64,000 nt of DNA from CAZYTM01 sp964649725 (GTDB taxonomy: Bacteria; Desulfobacterota; Desulfuromonadia; Geobacterales; Geobacteraceae). The position numbers were made by a program, and so were the translations under genes. The stretch lies in NCBI GenBank assembly GCA_964649725.1, contig CAZYTM010000006.1, forward strand, positions 62,001-126,000, given 5' to 3'. Shown piece by piece: positions 50,965-59,998 of the stretch. The notes under the pieces are model-generated. The model saw nothing but the letters and a program-made list of their open reading frames with translations. It ran no database searches and had not been told where the DNA came from. The stretch's first letter is position 1, and each line of letters opens with the position of its first letter.

Positions 50965-52587
50965 ATGGACAGTGTAAACAAACTCAAATACCCTTTCACT
51001 CTCCTCCTGACCGCTATTCTGCTCTATGCCAACACCCTTGGCCATGGCTTTGTCTGGGACGACAACATCCTCTTCACCAATAGAGAAATCTATACGAATT
51101 TCGACCTGCAGCGCATCTTCTTCTCCTTGGCCAATGGTGTTGAATATCTACCCATACGCGACCTGAGCCTTGCCATAGATTTCGCCATCTGGGGGATCAA
51201 TCCGTTCGGCGCCCATTTGACCAATTTGCTGCTATTTGCCCTTAATGCCCTTGCTGTCTATGCTCTTGCCAGAAAAATCACCCTCGCCATAAAACTATAT
51301 CCCGTCGCAGAGCAGGATGGCCTTTCCCATAGAACAGCCTTTATCACTGCACTAATCTTCATCCTTCATCCGATACACAGTGAAGTAGTAAGTTTTGTCA
51401 CCTGCCGCAATGTGCTCCTCTCCGGCCTCTTCTCCTTTCTCTCCCTGACCTGTTACCTCGCTTTTTTGGAGAAGAAGGAGAAATCATCTTCCGGCTACTA
51501 TCTGCTCTCATTACTATTTCTGCTGCTGGCGCTCCTCTCCAAGGCAACTGCTGTGACAGTGCCATTGGTCATAATCTATTTTGCCCTCTCCAGGAGCGGT
51601 GATCGAAGGAAATATATACAGCTCACGCCGTTTTTCCTGGCAATGCTGCTCTTCTCCCTGCTCTATTACGTTACCGGGACAAAGAGCGGCGTTATATCCG
51701 GCCAACTCTCTTCATACTCATCCGGCTATCTGCAGGAAAAAATCGCCGTAGCGCTGCAGATACCATTTTTCTATCTCTGGAAACTCCTTCTCCCAATCGA
51801 CCTGACCATCTATTATGACCTTGCCCTGGCAAAAAAGCTGACGGATATCCGCTCCATTACCGCAGCCATTGCCATACTCACAGTATTGATTGTCGCCTTC
51901 AGGTTACGCAGTAGGAAGCCGGCACTGCTCGTCTCCATCAGTTGTTATTTTCTGCTGTTGTTGCCAGTACTTAACCTCCTCCCTACCAATCCGGTTGTCG
52001 CCGACCGGTATCTCTATCTCCCTTCTTTCCCCTTCTGTTTCTTGCTGGCCACGCTCCTCCTGACACAGACGGCAAAGAGAGCGTTGAGCTATGCCGTTAT
52101 CGCCATTATCTGCTGCATCGGCAGCTGGTGGGGAGTTGTAACTGCCAGGCAGAACATGGTCTGGAAATCCGATCTTACCCTGTTCAGTCATGCCGTGGCA
52201 AAAGCACCGGGTGCCAGTAGGCCGCTGGTTGACCTTGGGCGGGTATGTTTCTTCAAGGAGGGGAATTACCCGCGGGCACTCGACTCTTTTCAAAAAGCAG
52301 CCGCAATAGATCCGGCAGAGCCCCATTACGACTATTTTCAAGGGTTAATGGCTCTCCGTCTGAGGAACGACCCGGACACTGCTCTATATTTCTATAAGCG
52401 GGCTCTGGCCAGGGACCCGCTCTTCATCGAGGCGCTCTACTACGCCGGAGAGATCTATGAAGCGACCGGCAGAATTGCAGAAGCGAGACAACTCTATCAA
52501 CAGGCTGTGCAATCGCACCGCTTTGACATCAGCAACCTGAAAGTCAAGGCAAAGCAGGGCATAGCTAGATTGGACAAACGCGATTGA
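50965..52587 (+). CDS. TMTC-like membrane protein with TPR repeats
   Basis: 540 residues. About 10-12 membrane helices in residues 8-395, starting LLTAILLYANTLGHGFVWDD, the D-D pair of GT-C fold glycosyltransferases. LNLLPTNPVVADRYLYLPSFPF is the family's second signature. Three TPRs follow (ALDSFQKAAAIDPAEPHYD, ALYFYKRALARDPLFIEALYYAGEIYEATGRIAEARQLYQQA). Such proteins transfer mannose-type sugars to proteins or act in envelope assembly. No ribosome site is evident. The 200 bases before it are very AT-rich and hold no gene. Confidence 0.82.
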   Translation: MDSVNKLKYPFTLLLTAILLYANTLGHGFVWDDNILFTNREIYTNFDLQRIFFSLANGVEYLPIRDLSLAIDFAIWGINPFGAHLTNLLLFALNALAVYALARKITLAIKLYPVAEQDGLSHRTAFITALIFILHPIHSEVVSFVTCRNVLLSGLFSFLSLTCYLAFLEKKEKSSSGYYLLSLLFLLLALLSKATAVTVPLVIIYFALSRSGDRRKYIQLTPFFLAMLLFSLLYYVTGTKSGVISGQLSSYSSGYLQEKIAVALQIPFFYLWKLLLPIDLTIYYDLALAKKLTDIRSITAAIAILTVLIVAFRLRSRKPALLVSISCYFLLLLPVLNLLPTNPVVADRYLYLPSFPFCFLLATLLLTQTAKRALSYAVIAIICCIGSWWGVVTARQNMVWKSDLTLFSHAVAKAPGASRPLVDLGRVCFFKEGNYPRALDSFQKAAAIDPAEPHYDYFQGLMALRLRNDPDTALYFYKRALARDPLFIEALYYAGEIYEATGRIAEARQLYQQAVQSHRFDISNLKVKAKQGIARLDKRD

Positions 52588-52682
52588 TTATCTCCCCTCC
52601 CCAGCTTCACCCGACCCTTGACAGAGCGGCAGCTTTTCCCTAAAGTAGACACATTGTGTAAAAAATCTACTCAGGGGCCCAT

Positions 52683-55481
52683 ATGGATTCCATCAAGAGC
52701 CAACTGGCGCAGTTACGCGACAAGATTGCCGGTTTCGGCAAGGAGAACCTGGACGAAATGCTCCATGCCACGGCTGCCGGGGTGCGGCTGATCAGCGGCC
52801 GGGAGAGCATCCGTATCTATCTGGAGGACCTGACTCGCGGCGCCCTCTCATGTTCTTACGCCTCCAGCCAGTTTGCCGCTGAACTGCGAGAAGCGACCTT
52901 CCCGATAATATCCCACGAGGCGATGGTATCGAGCGTCTTTGTCTCCCAGTATCCGGCCGAATTCCGCGACACCGCAAGCAACGCCATGCCGCTCGACCGG
53001 GAATTCTGCGCCCTCTTCCAGATCAGTGCCAGCTATCTCTATCCGATCACCAGCCTGGGGAAATCGATCGGCGTCATCTGTATTGACCACAACGGGGCGG
53101 GTGAAGTGGTTGCCAGCCGCGCCAAGACGATACTCGGTGAATTTGTCCCGGCTGTCGCCAGCCAGCTCGACTATGCCCGCAAATACCATCAGCAGCTGCT
53201 GCTGGCCCGCAGTGTCGAAGAGTATAAGAAACGTGAAGCCGCCACCTTCATGGTCAAGTCTGCAGTCCGGCTGATCGACCGGCTCTCGCTCGCCTCGGTA
53301 CTGGTGCCGTCCGGCTCCGGCTCCCTTGAAGTCCTCGCCAGCCACTCCGAAGAGCCGGAACTGCTCTCCCGCTACAACGAGCTCGGCTCCATCGGCCTGG
53401 AAAAGGGGAAGTCGCTGCTGGCCAAGTATGTCAGCAACGATGCGGTGATCAGCGATGACCGGCTGCTCCGGCCGCTCTTCATCCCTGACCTGACCCAGCA
53501 CACCCTGCAGAAACGTGCCCTCACCGAGCAGCTGGCACTCAACTCGCTCTATGTGGTCCCCCGTTACGAGACAGCGACCCGCAAGGTGATCTGTCTGGTC
53601 AACTATTTCACCCGCGACCTGCACCGCTTTTCCGATTTCGAAATGGGGCTGCTGCAGAACCACGCCGAGATGGTGGAGCGGGTTATCCAGGAGATCGGCG
53701 GCGAACATCTGGAGATCAAGGTGCTGGCCGAGATCAATGACCTCCTCCAGGAGCGGAATGAAGAGCTGCAGCCGTTCCTCACCAAGGTCCTCTCCAAGGC
53801 TACCGAACTGATCGGTGCCGATACCGGCAGCATCGCCATTGTCGAAGAGCGGGAGGGTGGCAAGTGGCTGGTGGTGGAGGATGAGCAGGGGAATATCGTC
53901 GGCGCGAAGAACAAGGAGTGGCTGAAGAAGTATATCCCGCCTTTTCCTATCGGTGGTCATGAACTGCCGCTGGAGGAGCGGAGTCTGACCGGCTATGTCG
54001 CCTGGGCCAAGCAGCCGAAGATCATCGCCCATGTAGAGGATGAGCAGCACGGAGAGAGTTTTCACCGCTCCATGAGCGATCTGATCAAGAGCGAAATGGC
54101 GGTGCCGATCATCAGCGACGACGAGGTGATCGCCGTTATCTGCCTCAACTCTCTCTCCCCCAACTACTTCACCGCAGAGCACAAGCGGATCCTGCAGATC
54201 ATCGACCGGCTCACCTCGCGGCACATCTCCGACATCCAGCGGATCGAACGGCTGCAGACCGAGGTGACCCGGCTGCAGACAGACGTTGCCTACAAGGACC
54301 CGCAGATATCCTCCTACCGGCTCGGCAACATCATCGGCAACAGCCGCAAGGCCCAGGAGATAGTCGATTTCATCAACACTGTCTCGCTCCCCCTCTTCAA
54401 CCGGATCGCCCTCTGGAGCAAGAACGTCCTACATGAGGCGACCATCGGCCTCCCTTCGATCCTGGTGCTCGGCCAGACCGGTGCAGGCAAGGAGTTCTTC
54501 TTCAACAACCTGTACAACAAGCTGAACGAGATCTATCGCGAACAGCTCAACCCCCATGGCGAACTGGTGGTGAAAAAGACCAACATCGCCGCCTACAGCG
54601 GTGAACTGACCTATTCCGAACTGTTCGGCCACAAGAAAGGGGCCTTTACCGGTGCCTACAGCGACCGGAAGGGGATCCTGGAAGAGGCCCACGGCGGCAT
54701 CGTCTTCCTCGACGAGATCGGTGATGCCGACCCGAAGACCCAGGTACAGCTGCTCCGTTTCCTCGACAATGGCGGTTTTGTCCGGCTCGGCGACAACCAG
54801 GAGCGTTACAGCAGGGTGCTGCTGGTGGCGGCCACCAACCGCAATCTGCAGCAGGAGATAGAACGGGGGAATTTTCGCGAAGACCTATATCACCGCCTGT
54901 CGGAACTTTCGGTGCAGGTACCCTCCCTGAACGAGCGGCGGGAAGATATCCCTGACCTCTCCACTCACTTCCTCGGCAAGCTCTACCGTACCTACCGCGG
55001 CAGGGACGAGAGCGAAGAGAAGCCGCCCCATCTAACTGAAGAGGCGAAACAGGTGCTGGTCAACCACAGCTACCAGGGGAACATCCGCGAACTCAGGAGC
55101 ATCCTGCTGCGTGCCCTCTTTTTCCGCACCGGCAAAAACGTCAGCGGCGACGACATCCGCCGCGCCATCAGGGACGGCATCCGTGACCTGCCGGTGCAGT
55201 CATCGCAGGCGCTGAACGAGCGGGTGGCGGCAGAGATCATGCAGCAGCTGGAACTGGGGGAGGATTTCTGGCAGGCGGTCTACGAGCCTTATTCGCAGAA
55301 CCGGATCTCCCGCGAGGTGGTCAGGCTGGTCATCGAGCGGAGCCGCGCTGTGGCCGGCAAGGGGATGCCCCAGGTGGCCAGACATCTGAAGGCGGTCAAG
55401 GGGGATATCCAGGGGGACGAGGAGGAGCGGAAGCAGTTTTTCCGTTTCAAGAATTTCCTCTACAAGACGGTGAAGATATGA
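52683..55481 (+). CDS. GAF-domain sigma-54 activator
   Basis: 932 residues. N-terminal GAF-like domains: one about 20-170, a second about 180-340, a third about 350-515. The AAA+ domain follows with Walker A LGQTGAGKEF (near 597), the sigma-54 contact loop KGAFTGAYSD (near 655), FLDEIGD as Walker B and FREDLYHRL sensor region. After the AAA part is a helical domain (about 810-932) in place of a standard Fis helix-turn-helix; RFKNFLYKTVKI may be a diverged DNA-binding end. It would activate RpoN promoters in response to small ligands. Lone gene, so targets unknown. Confidence 0.9.
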   Translation: MDSIKSQLAQLRDKIAGFGKENLDEMLHATAAGVRLISGRESIRIYLEDLTRGALSCSYASSQFAAELREATFPIISHEAMVSSVFVSQYPAEFRDTASNAMPLDREFCALFQISASYLYPITSLGKSIGVICIDHNGAGEVVASRAKTILGEFVPAVASQLDYARKYHQQLLLARSVEEYKKREAATFMVKSAVRLIDRLSLASVLVPSGSGSLEVLASHSEEPELLSRYNELGSIGLEKGKSLLAKYVSNDAVISDDRLLRPLFIPDLTQHTLQKRALTEQLALNSLYVVPRYETATRKVICLVNYFTRDLHRFSDFEMGLLQNHAEMVERVIQEIGGEHLEIKVLAEINDLLQERNEELQPFLTKVLSKATELIGADTGSIAIVEEREGGKWLVVEDEQGNIVGAKNKEWLKKYIPPFPIGGHELPLEERSLTGYVAWAKQPKIIAHVEDEQHGESFHRSMSDLIKSEMAVPIISDDEVIAVICLNSLSPNYFTAEHKRILQIIDRLTSRHISDIQRIERLQTEVTRLQTDVAYKDPQISSYRLGNIIGNSRKAQEIVDFINTVSLPLFNRIALWSKNVLHEATIGLPSILVLGQTGAGKEFFFNNLYNKLNEIYREQLNPHGELVVKKTNIAAYSGELTYSELFGHKKGAFTGAYSDRKGILEEAHGGIVFLDEIGDADPKTQVQLLRFLDNGGFVRLGDNQERYSRVLLVAATNRNLQQEIERGNFREDLYHRLSELSVQVPSLNERREDIPDLSTHFLGKLYRTYRGRDESEEKPPHLTEEAKQVLVNHSYQGNIRELRSILLRALFFRTGKNVSGDDIRRAIRDGIRDLPVQSSQALNERVAAEIMQQLELGEDFWQAVYEPYSQNRISREVVRLVIERSRAVAGKGMPQVARHLKAVKGDIQGDEEERKQFFRFKNFLYKTVKI

Positions 55482-55534
55482 ACCGATTGCTTTCCCAGGA
55501 GAGTCAACAGCTGATTATTTAATCTTTTTTCCGC

Positions 55535-55563
55535 TTGACATCTTAGACCGGACTAATTATATT
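55535..55563 (+). promoter_or_regulatory. Promoter of the riboswitch-UPF0182 unit
   Basis: TTGACA (55535-55540), 17 bases, TATATT (55558-55563). Start would be near 55570, at the 5' edge of the aptamer. Confidence 0.75.
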
Positions 55564-55572
55564 CCAATTAAC

Positions 55573-55678
55573 TAAAGGGGAGTAGTTATCGGCCGGAGAA
55601 AAGGCCGACCCGGTTTCCGTCAATACGGCCGAAAGGCCCGGGGCCGAGGCAGTTATCCTGTCAACAAGACCTTTATCC
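55573..55678 (+). ncRNA. yybP-ykoY (Mn2+) riboswitch
   Basis: P1 pairs TAAAGG (55573-55578) with CCTTTA (55670-55675). GGGGAGTAG follows the 5' strand and CAAGACC precedes the 3' strand, both family invariants. CCGTCAATACGG forms the conserved central CGTCAAT element, and two further GC stems are present (CGGCC.../GGCCG). Mn2+ binding should stabilise P1. Confidence 0.85.
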
Positions 55679-55708
55679 AGGCAAAAATGCTGGGGGTAAA
55701 GGTTTTTT
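55669..55708 (+). terminator. Terminator controlled by the Mn2+ riboswitch
   Basis: ACCTTTATCC pairs with GGGGTAAAGGT, then TTTTTTT. The 5' strand is the same CCTTTA that forms P1, so aptamer and terminator exclude each other: metal bound means read-through (an ON switch). Confidence 0.85.
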
Positions 55709-55830
55709 TATTATCCTGCGCAAGCGGTATACTTAGCAAAGAGATGACAAGATGCAGAAGTTTCGGCTGAAAACAGCTGCCGGCTGATGCAGGATTATTG
55801 AACTAACAGCAAATACCAGAGGGGTACATC

Positions 55831-58506
55831 ATGTTCAAAAACAAATTGATTCTTATTCTGGTAATAATCTTCGCCATCTTCCCCTTCCTCTCCTCCCTGT
55901 TGAACTTCTACACCGATTGGCTCTTTTTCGTCGAGACCGGGTTCTCTTCGGTCTTCACCACAACCCTCTATGCGAAAACCGGGGCCGGGCTCCTCTTTGC
56001 CGGGCTGTTATTCATCTTTGTGCAGTTGAATCTTTATTTCGCTATCCGGGCAAAATTTCCACTTGCCAACTTAGGCTTTCTGGCTGGCAGCAATCTCCGG
56101 ATAAACCTGGATCAGGCGGCGCGCCTTGTCAAACCTGTAAGCATGTTGATCAGCCTGGTCCTGGCTTTATTTGCAGGCAACTGGGGGGCCATGCTATGGG
56201 AAGACATGCTCCTTTTCACCAATAAGCTGGCGGTCGGGACAGTAGACCCGGTGATCGGCAAGGATATCGGTTTCTACCTCTTCAGCCTCCCCTTCATGGA
56301 GATGCTCAAGGCTTTTGCCAGCTTCATGCTGCTGGCCACCACCGCCATAGTCGGGGGGATCTACTTTCTCCGCGGGGGGATCACCCTGACAGAGCGTGGC
56401 ATTTCGATTGATGAAAAGGTCCGGCGCCATCTGGCGGTCATGGTCGGGATCTTTGCCGCTGTAATAGCTGCCGGTTTTTATCTCGACAGCTTCAGATTGC
56501 TCTATTCCAATAACGGTAACTTTTATGGCGCCGGCTACGTGGATATAAACTCCAGGCTGATGACCTACCGGCTGCTCACCTTCCTCACCCCGCTGGTCGG
56601 AGCTGTCTCGGCAGTCGGGATATGGCGAGGCGCCTGGCGCCTGGCGCTGCTCCCCCCCTTCATCGTTGCGGCACTCTACGTAGTAGGCATCCGCGTCTAT
56701 CCGGGATTGCTCTATAAATTCAAGGTGGCGCCGAACGAACTGGCCCTGGAGACCCCTTATATTACCAATAACATCAAATTCACCCGGTTCGGCTACGATC
56801 TGGACAAGATCGAAACCATCCCCTTCGATGTCGACACCAAGCTATCCGCGGTCGATATCGCCAACAATGATGCCACCATCAAGAACATCCGCCTCTGGGA
56901 CCATGCGCCGCTGCTCAAGACCTACAGTCAGCTGCAGCAGATCAGGACCTATTACAAGTTCTTTGATGTGGATAATGACCGCTACCTGGTGAACGGCCAG
57001 TATACCCAGGTGATGCTCTCGCCGCGCGAGCTCTCCTATGCCGACCTGCCGAGCAAGAACTGGATCAACGAGCGGCTGATATTCACCCATGGCAACGGCA
57101 TCACCTTCGGCCCGGTGAGCCATATCAGCAAGGAGGGGCTGCCGGAGTTCTTCGTCAAGGATATCCCGGCGGTCAGCCTGGCCGATATCAAGGTGACCAG
57201 GCCGGAGATCTATTTCGGTGAGCTCTCCAACGACTATGTGGTGGTCAGGACCAAGGTCCCGGAATTCAGCTATCCGACCGCCACCGGCAATATCAATACG
57301 ACCTATGCCGGTAAAGGGGGGGTAGCGATCGATTCGCTGCTGAAAAAAGCGCTCTTTGCCGCCAGATTCAAGACCGAGAAGATCCTCCTCTCTACGGATA
57401 TCACCCCGGAGAGCCGTATCCTCTACAACCGCAACATAAACCAGCGGGTCAAGGCGATCGCCCCTTTCCTCCGCTTCGATGGCGACCCCTATATGGTGGT
57501 GGATGAAAAGGGGGGGCTCAAATGGATCATCGATGCCTACACCTATTCGAACCGTCTCCCCTATTCAAAGCCGCTCAAGGGGGGGATAAACTACATGCGG
57601 AATTCGGTCAAGGCGGTCATAGATGCCTATGACGGTTCTCTCAGCTTCTACATCAGCGACCCGCAGGATATCCTGGTAAAGGTCTACAGCCGGATGTTCC
57701 CGGGGCTCTTCAAACCGATGAGCGCCATGCCGGACAATCTGCGAAAGCATGTCCGCTACCCGCATCAGTTCCTGCAGATGCAGGCCGCCATCTTTTCCGC
57801 CTACCATATGACCGACCCGAAGGTCTTCTACAACAAGGAGAACCTCTGGGAGATCCCGGTCCTTGGCGAGAAGCCGATGGAGCCCTATTACACCATCATG
57901 AAACTGCCGGGAGAAAAGCTCGAGGAGTATATCCTGTTGCTGCCGTTCACCCCTTCCAAGCGGGACAACCTGGCGGCCTGGCTGACGGCCCGTTGCGACG
58001 GCGCTAATTACGGCAAAATCCGCGCCTACACCTTCCCGCGCGACCGTCTGATCTATGGCCCGAAACAGATCGACGCCAGGATCAATCAGGACTCCTTCAT
58101 CTCCCAGCAGCTGACCCTCTGGAACCAGCGGGGCTCAGAGGTGATCCGCGGGAGCCTGCTGGTGATCCCGATCGAAAAATCGCTCCTCTATGTCCAGCCC
58201 CTATTTCTGGCGGCTGACAAGGCCGGTCTGCCAGAGTTGAAGCGGGTCATTGTCGCCTTTGGCGATGAGGTGGTGATGGAGGAGAACCTGGAACTGGCTC
58301 TGCAAAGGCTCTTCGGTGGCAAGAAGACTGTTGTAGCTGCAACCAGCACTGTCAAGACAGATACAAAAGCATCACCGGCCGCGCTGGCCAAGGAAGCGAT
58401 GAGCATCTACGAGAAGGCGACCACCCTGCAACGCCAGGGGAACTGGGCCGGTTATGGCGAAGAGTTACGCAAGCTGGAGCAGGTTTTGAAGCGGATGGCA
58501 CAATAG
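55831..58506 (+). CDS. UPF0182 membrane protein
   Basis: 891 residues. Seven hydrophobic segments in residues 1-300 (ILILVIIFAIFPFLSSLLNFY, GAGLLFAGLLFIFVQLNLYF, PVSMLISLVLALFAGNWG, MLKAFASFMLLATTAIVGG, MVGIFAAVIAAGFYLDS and two more). A large outer domain of about 550 residues follows, with FTRFGYDLD and THGNGITFGPVS typical of UPF0182, then a charged helical tail. GAGGGG before the ATG. Function unknown for the family; the Mn2+ riboswitch implies a role linked to manganese or metal stress (inference). Confidence 0.9.
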   Translation: MFKNKLILILVIIFAIFPFLSSLLNFYTDWLFFVETGFSSVFTTTLYAKTGAGLLFAGLLFIFVQLNLYFAIRAKFPLANLGFLAGSNLRINLDQAARLVKPVSMLISLVLALFAGNWGAMLWEDMLLFTNKLAVGTVDPVIGKDIGFYLFSLPFMEMLKAFASFMLLATTAIVGGIYFLRGGITLTERGISIDEKVRRHLAVMVGIFAAVIAAGFYLDSFRLLYSNNGNFYGAGYVDINSRLMTYRLLTFLTPLVGAVSAVGIWRGAWRLALLPPFIVAALYVVGIRVYPGLLYKFKVAPNELALETPYITNNIKFTRFGYDLDKIETIPFDVDTKLSAVDIANNDATIKNIRLWDHAPLLKTYSQLQQIRTYYKFFDVDNDRYLVNGQYTQVMLSPRELSYADLPSKNWINERLIFTHGNGITFGPVSHISKEGLPEFFVKDIPAVSLADIKVTRPEIYFGELSNDYVVVRTKVPEFSYPTATGNINTTYAGKGGVAIDSLLKKALFAARFKTEKILLSTDITPESRILYNRNINQRVKAIAPFLRFDGDPYMVVDEKGGLKWIIDAYTYSNRLPYSKPLKGGINYMRNSVKAVIDAYDGSLSFYISDPQDILVKVYSRMFPGLFKPMSAMPDNLRKHVRYPHQFLQMQAAIFSAYHMTDPKVFYNKENLWEIPVLGEKPMEPYYTIMKLPGEKLEEYILLLPFTPSKRDNLAAWLTARCDGANYGKIRAYTFPRDRLIYGPKQIDARINQDSFISQQLTLWNQRGSEVIRGSLLVIPIEKSLLYVQPLFLAADKAGLPELKRVIVAFGDEVVMEENLELALQRLFGGKKTVVAATSTVKTDTKASPAALAKEAMSIYEKATTLQRQGNWAGYGEELRKLEQVLKRMAQ

Positions 58507-58546
58507 TATTACAATCAAACAAATTATCAGGAGAGGAGAAGAGGTT

Positions 58547-58831
58547 ATGAAATGTCCGGTATGTACTACCGCCAATCTGGTCATGTCCGAACGCCAGGGG
58601 GTCGAGATCGACTACTGCCCGGAGTGCCGGGGGGTCTGGCTTGACCGGGGTGAGCTCGACAAGATCATCGAGCGTTCTGTCCCGCAGGAGTTGTCAACTC
58701 CGCAGCAACCGCAGTACGCACCACAGCCGAACAGCTATCAGGGCAGCCATTCACCAGGATATGGGCACGGCTATTCACATGGGCAGAAGCCACACCGGAA
58801 AAAATCGTTTCTGGAAGAGCTGTTCGACTGA
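58547..58831 (+). CDS. TFIIB-type zinc-ribbon protein
   Basis: 94 residues. MKCPVC...VEIDYCPECRGVWLDRGELDKII is the zf-TFIIB family signature with two CxxC pairs. The rest is Gln/His-rich and disordered (QQPQYAPQ, GHGYSHGQ), ending FLEELFD. GGAGAGGAGAAGAGG before the ATG. It follows UPF0182 by 40 bases, so it may share its Mn2+ control. Confidence 0.88.
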   Translation: MKCPVCTTANLVMSERQGVEIDYCPECRGVWLDRGELDKIIERSVPQELSTPQQPQYAPQPNSYQGSHSPGYGHGYSHGQKPHRKKSFLEELFD

Positions 58832-58892
58832 TCGGCCCGGAGTGCGCCGCTAAGCTCCATAGCTGCGCAGAGAAGTCATGCAACGCAAAAAC

Positions 58893-58926
58893 AAAGCGCC
58901 TCATCCAGGCCGGGATGGGGCGCTTT
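58893..58926. terminator. Bidirectional intrinsic terminator
   Basis: AAAGCGCCTCATCC pairs with GGGATGGGGCGCTTT between converging genes (zinc ribbon on plus, TauE on minus). Confidence 0.85.
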
Positions 58927-58973
58927 CTCATTACTATCCAGCATTTGCCAGACTACCTGTTTCGGTTCTCGAT

Positions 58974-59768
58974 TCAGAAGAGTCCTGCCAGCATCTTGAT
59001 CCCCATCAGCATCAGCAGTCCGGCAAATATCATCTTCAGCCTGGCTACCGGCAGTCTGTGGGCTATTTTCGCTCCGACCGGAGCGGTTGTGACACTTGCC
59101 AGCGCAACCAGAAGGAGTGCCGGCAGGTAGATAAACCCAAGGGTGTTTTCCGGCAGACCGGTCACCCTGGCGCCACTTATCGCATAGCCGACTGCTCCGG
59201 CCAGGGCGATGGGGAAGCCGATCGCCGAGGATGTGCCGATCGCCTTGTGCATCGTTGCATTGCAGCGGAGCAGAAACGGCACCGACATGGTCCCGCCGCC
59301 GATCCCTACCAGGCTGGAGATCACCCCGATCAAAGCGCCGACCCCCAAAATGCCGCCATTACTGTATGGGCTCTTTATGACCGGTTTGATGTTCATGGCT
59401 ATCCTGAATGCCACATAAAAAAGGAAGAGCACAAAGAATATCTTCAGATAGCGGGTGGAGATCTGCGCTGCCAGCCAGGAGCCGGCGAAAGCTCCGGCCA
59501 GGATCCCTGGTGCGATGCGCAACGCTATCGGCCAGTCCACTGCGCCACGCTGGTTGTGGGCACGCATGCTCGACAGCGAGGTGAAGAGGATCGAGGCGAG
59601 CGAAGTGCCTAGCGCCATATGGAGGATATGGGCATCAGGCATATGTTGCGCGGTAAAGAGGAAGGTGAGGATCGGCACCACTATCACCCCGCCGCCAAGC
59701 CCGAACAGCCCCGCTGCCAGCCCGGCAAGAACCCCTGCCATAGCGTAGCCCAACCAGTAGATCAGCAT
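58974..59768 (-). CDS. TauE/SafE-family exporter
   Basis: 264 residues, about eight membrane helices. GLFGLGGGVIVVPIL and the repeated LVGIGGGTMSVPFLL are the two G-G-G-x-x-x-V-P motifs of the family. It exports sulfite or organosulfur anions in characterised members. No ligand cue here. Confidence 0.93.
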   Translation of the reverse strand: MLIYWLGYAMAGVLAGLAAGLFGLGGGVIVVPILTFLFTAQHMPDAHILHMALGTSLASILFTSLSSMRAHNQRGAVDWPIALRIAPGILAGAFAGSWLAAQISTRYLKIFFVLFLFYVAFRIAMNIKPVIKSPYSNGGILGVGALIGVISSLVGIGGGTMSVPFLLRCNATMHKAIGTSSAIGFPIALAGAVGYAISGARVTGLPENTLGFIYLPALLLVALASVTTAPVGAKIAHRLPVARLKMIFAGLLMLMGIKMLAGLF

Positions 59769-59998
59769 CGATGCTCCATTACGCCCGGAATAAATCTCCG
59801 TATCATATCTCAGTTTCGCAACACTCCGGCAGGGACTGCAGAGCCTTTACCTGCTCCGGTCATAAGCTGCCCGGAGTTAATATATTTATCATCTTAATCA
59901 GGGGGAGTGCAAGTTTAATGGCAGTTCAGCCGCCAGAGGTACTGTCTGGGGAGAGTAGCGGCAAAAGGGGTTAACGCTGCCGACAATGAGGAGCTAAT

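Noticed and set aside
52848..54224. Minus-strand open frame of 458 codons opposite the sigma-54 activator
   Set aside because: Its residues mirror the GC-rich codons of the activator, with no ribosome site or family motif. The plus-strand frame has full domain evidence.
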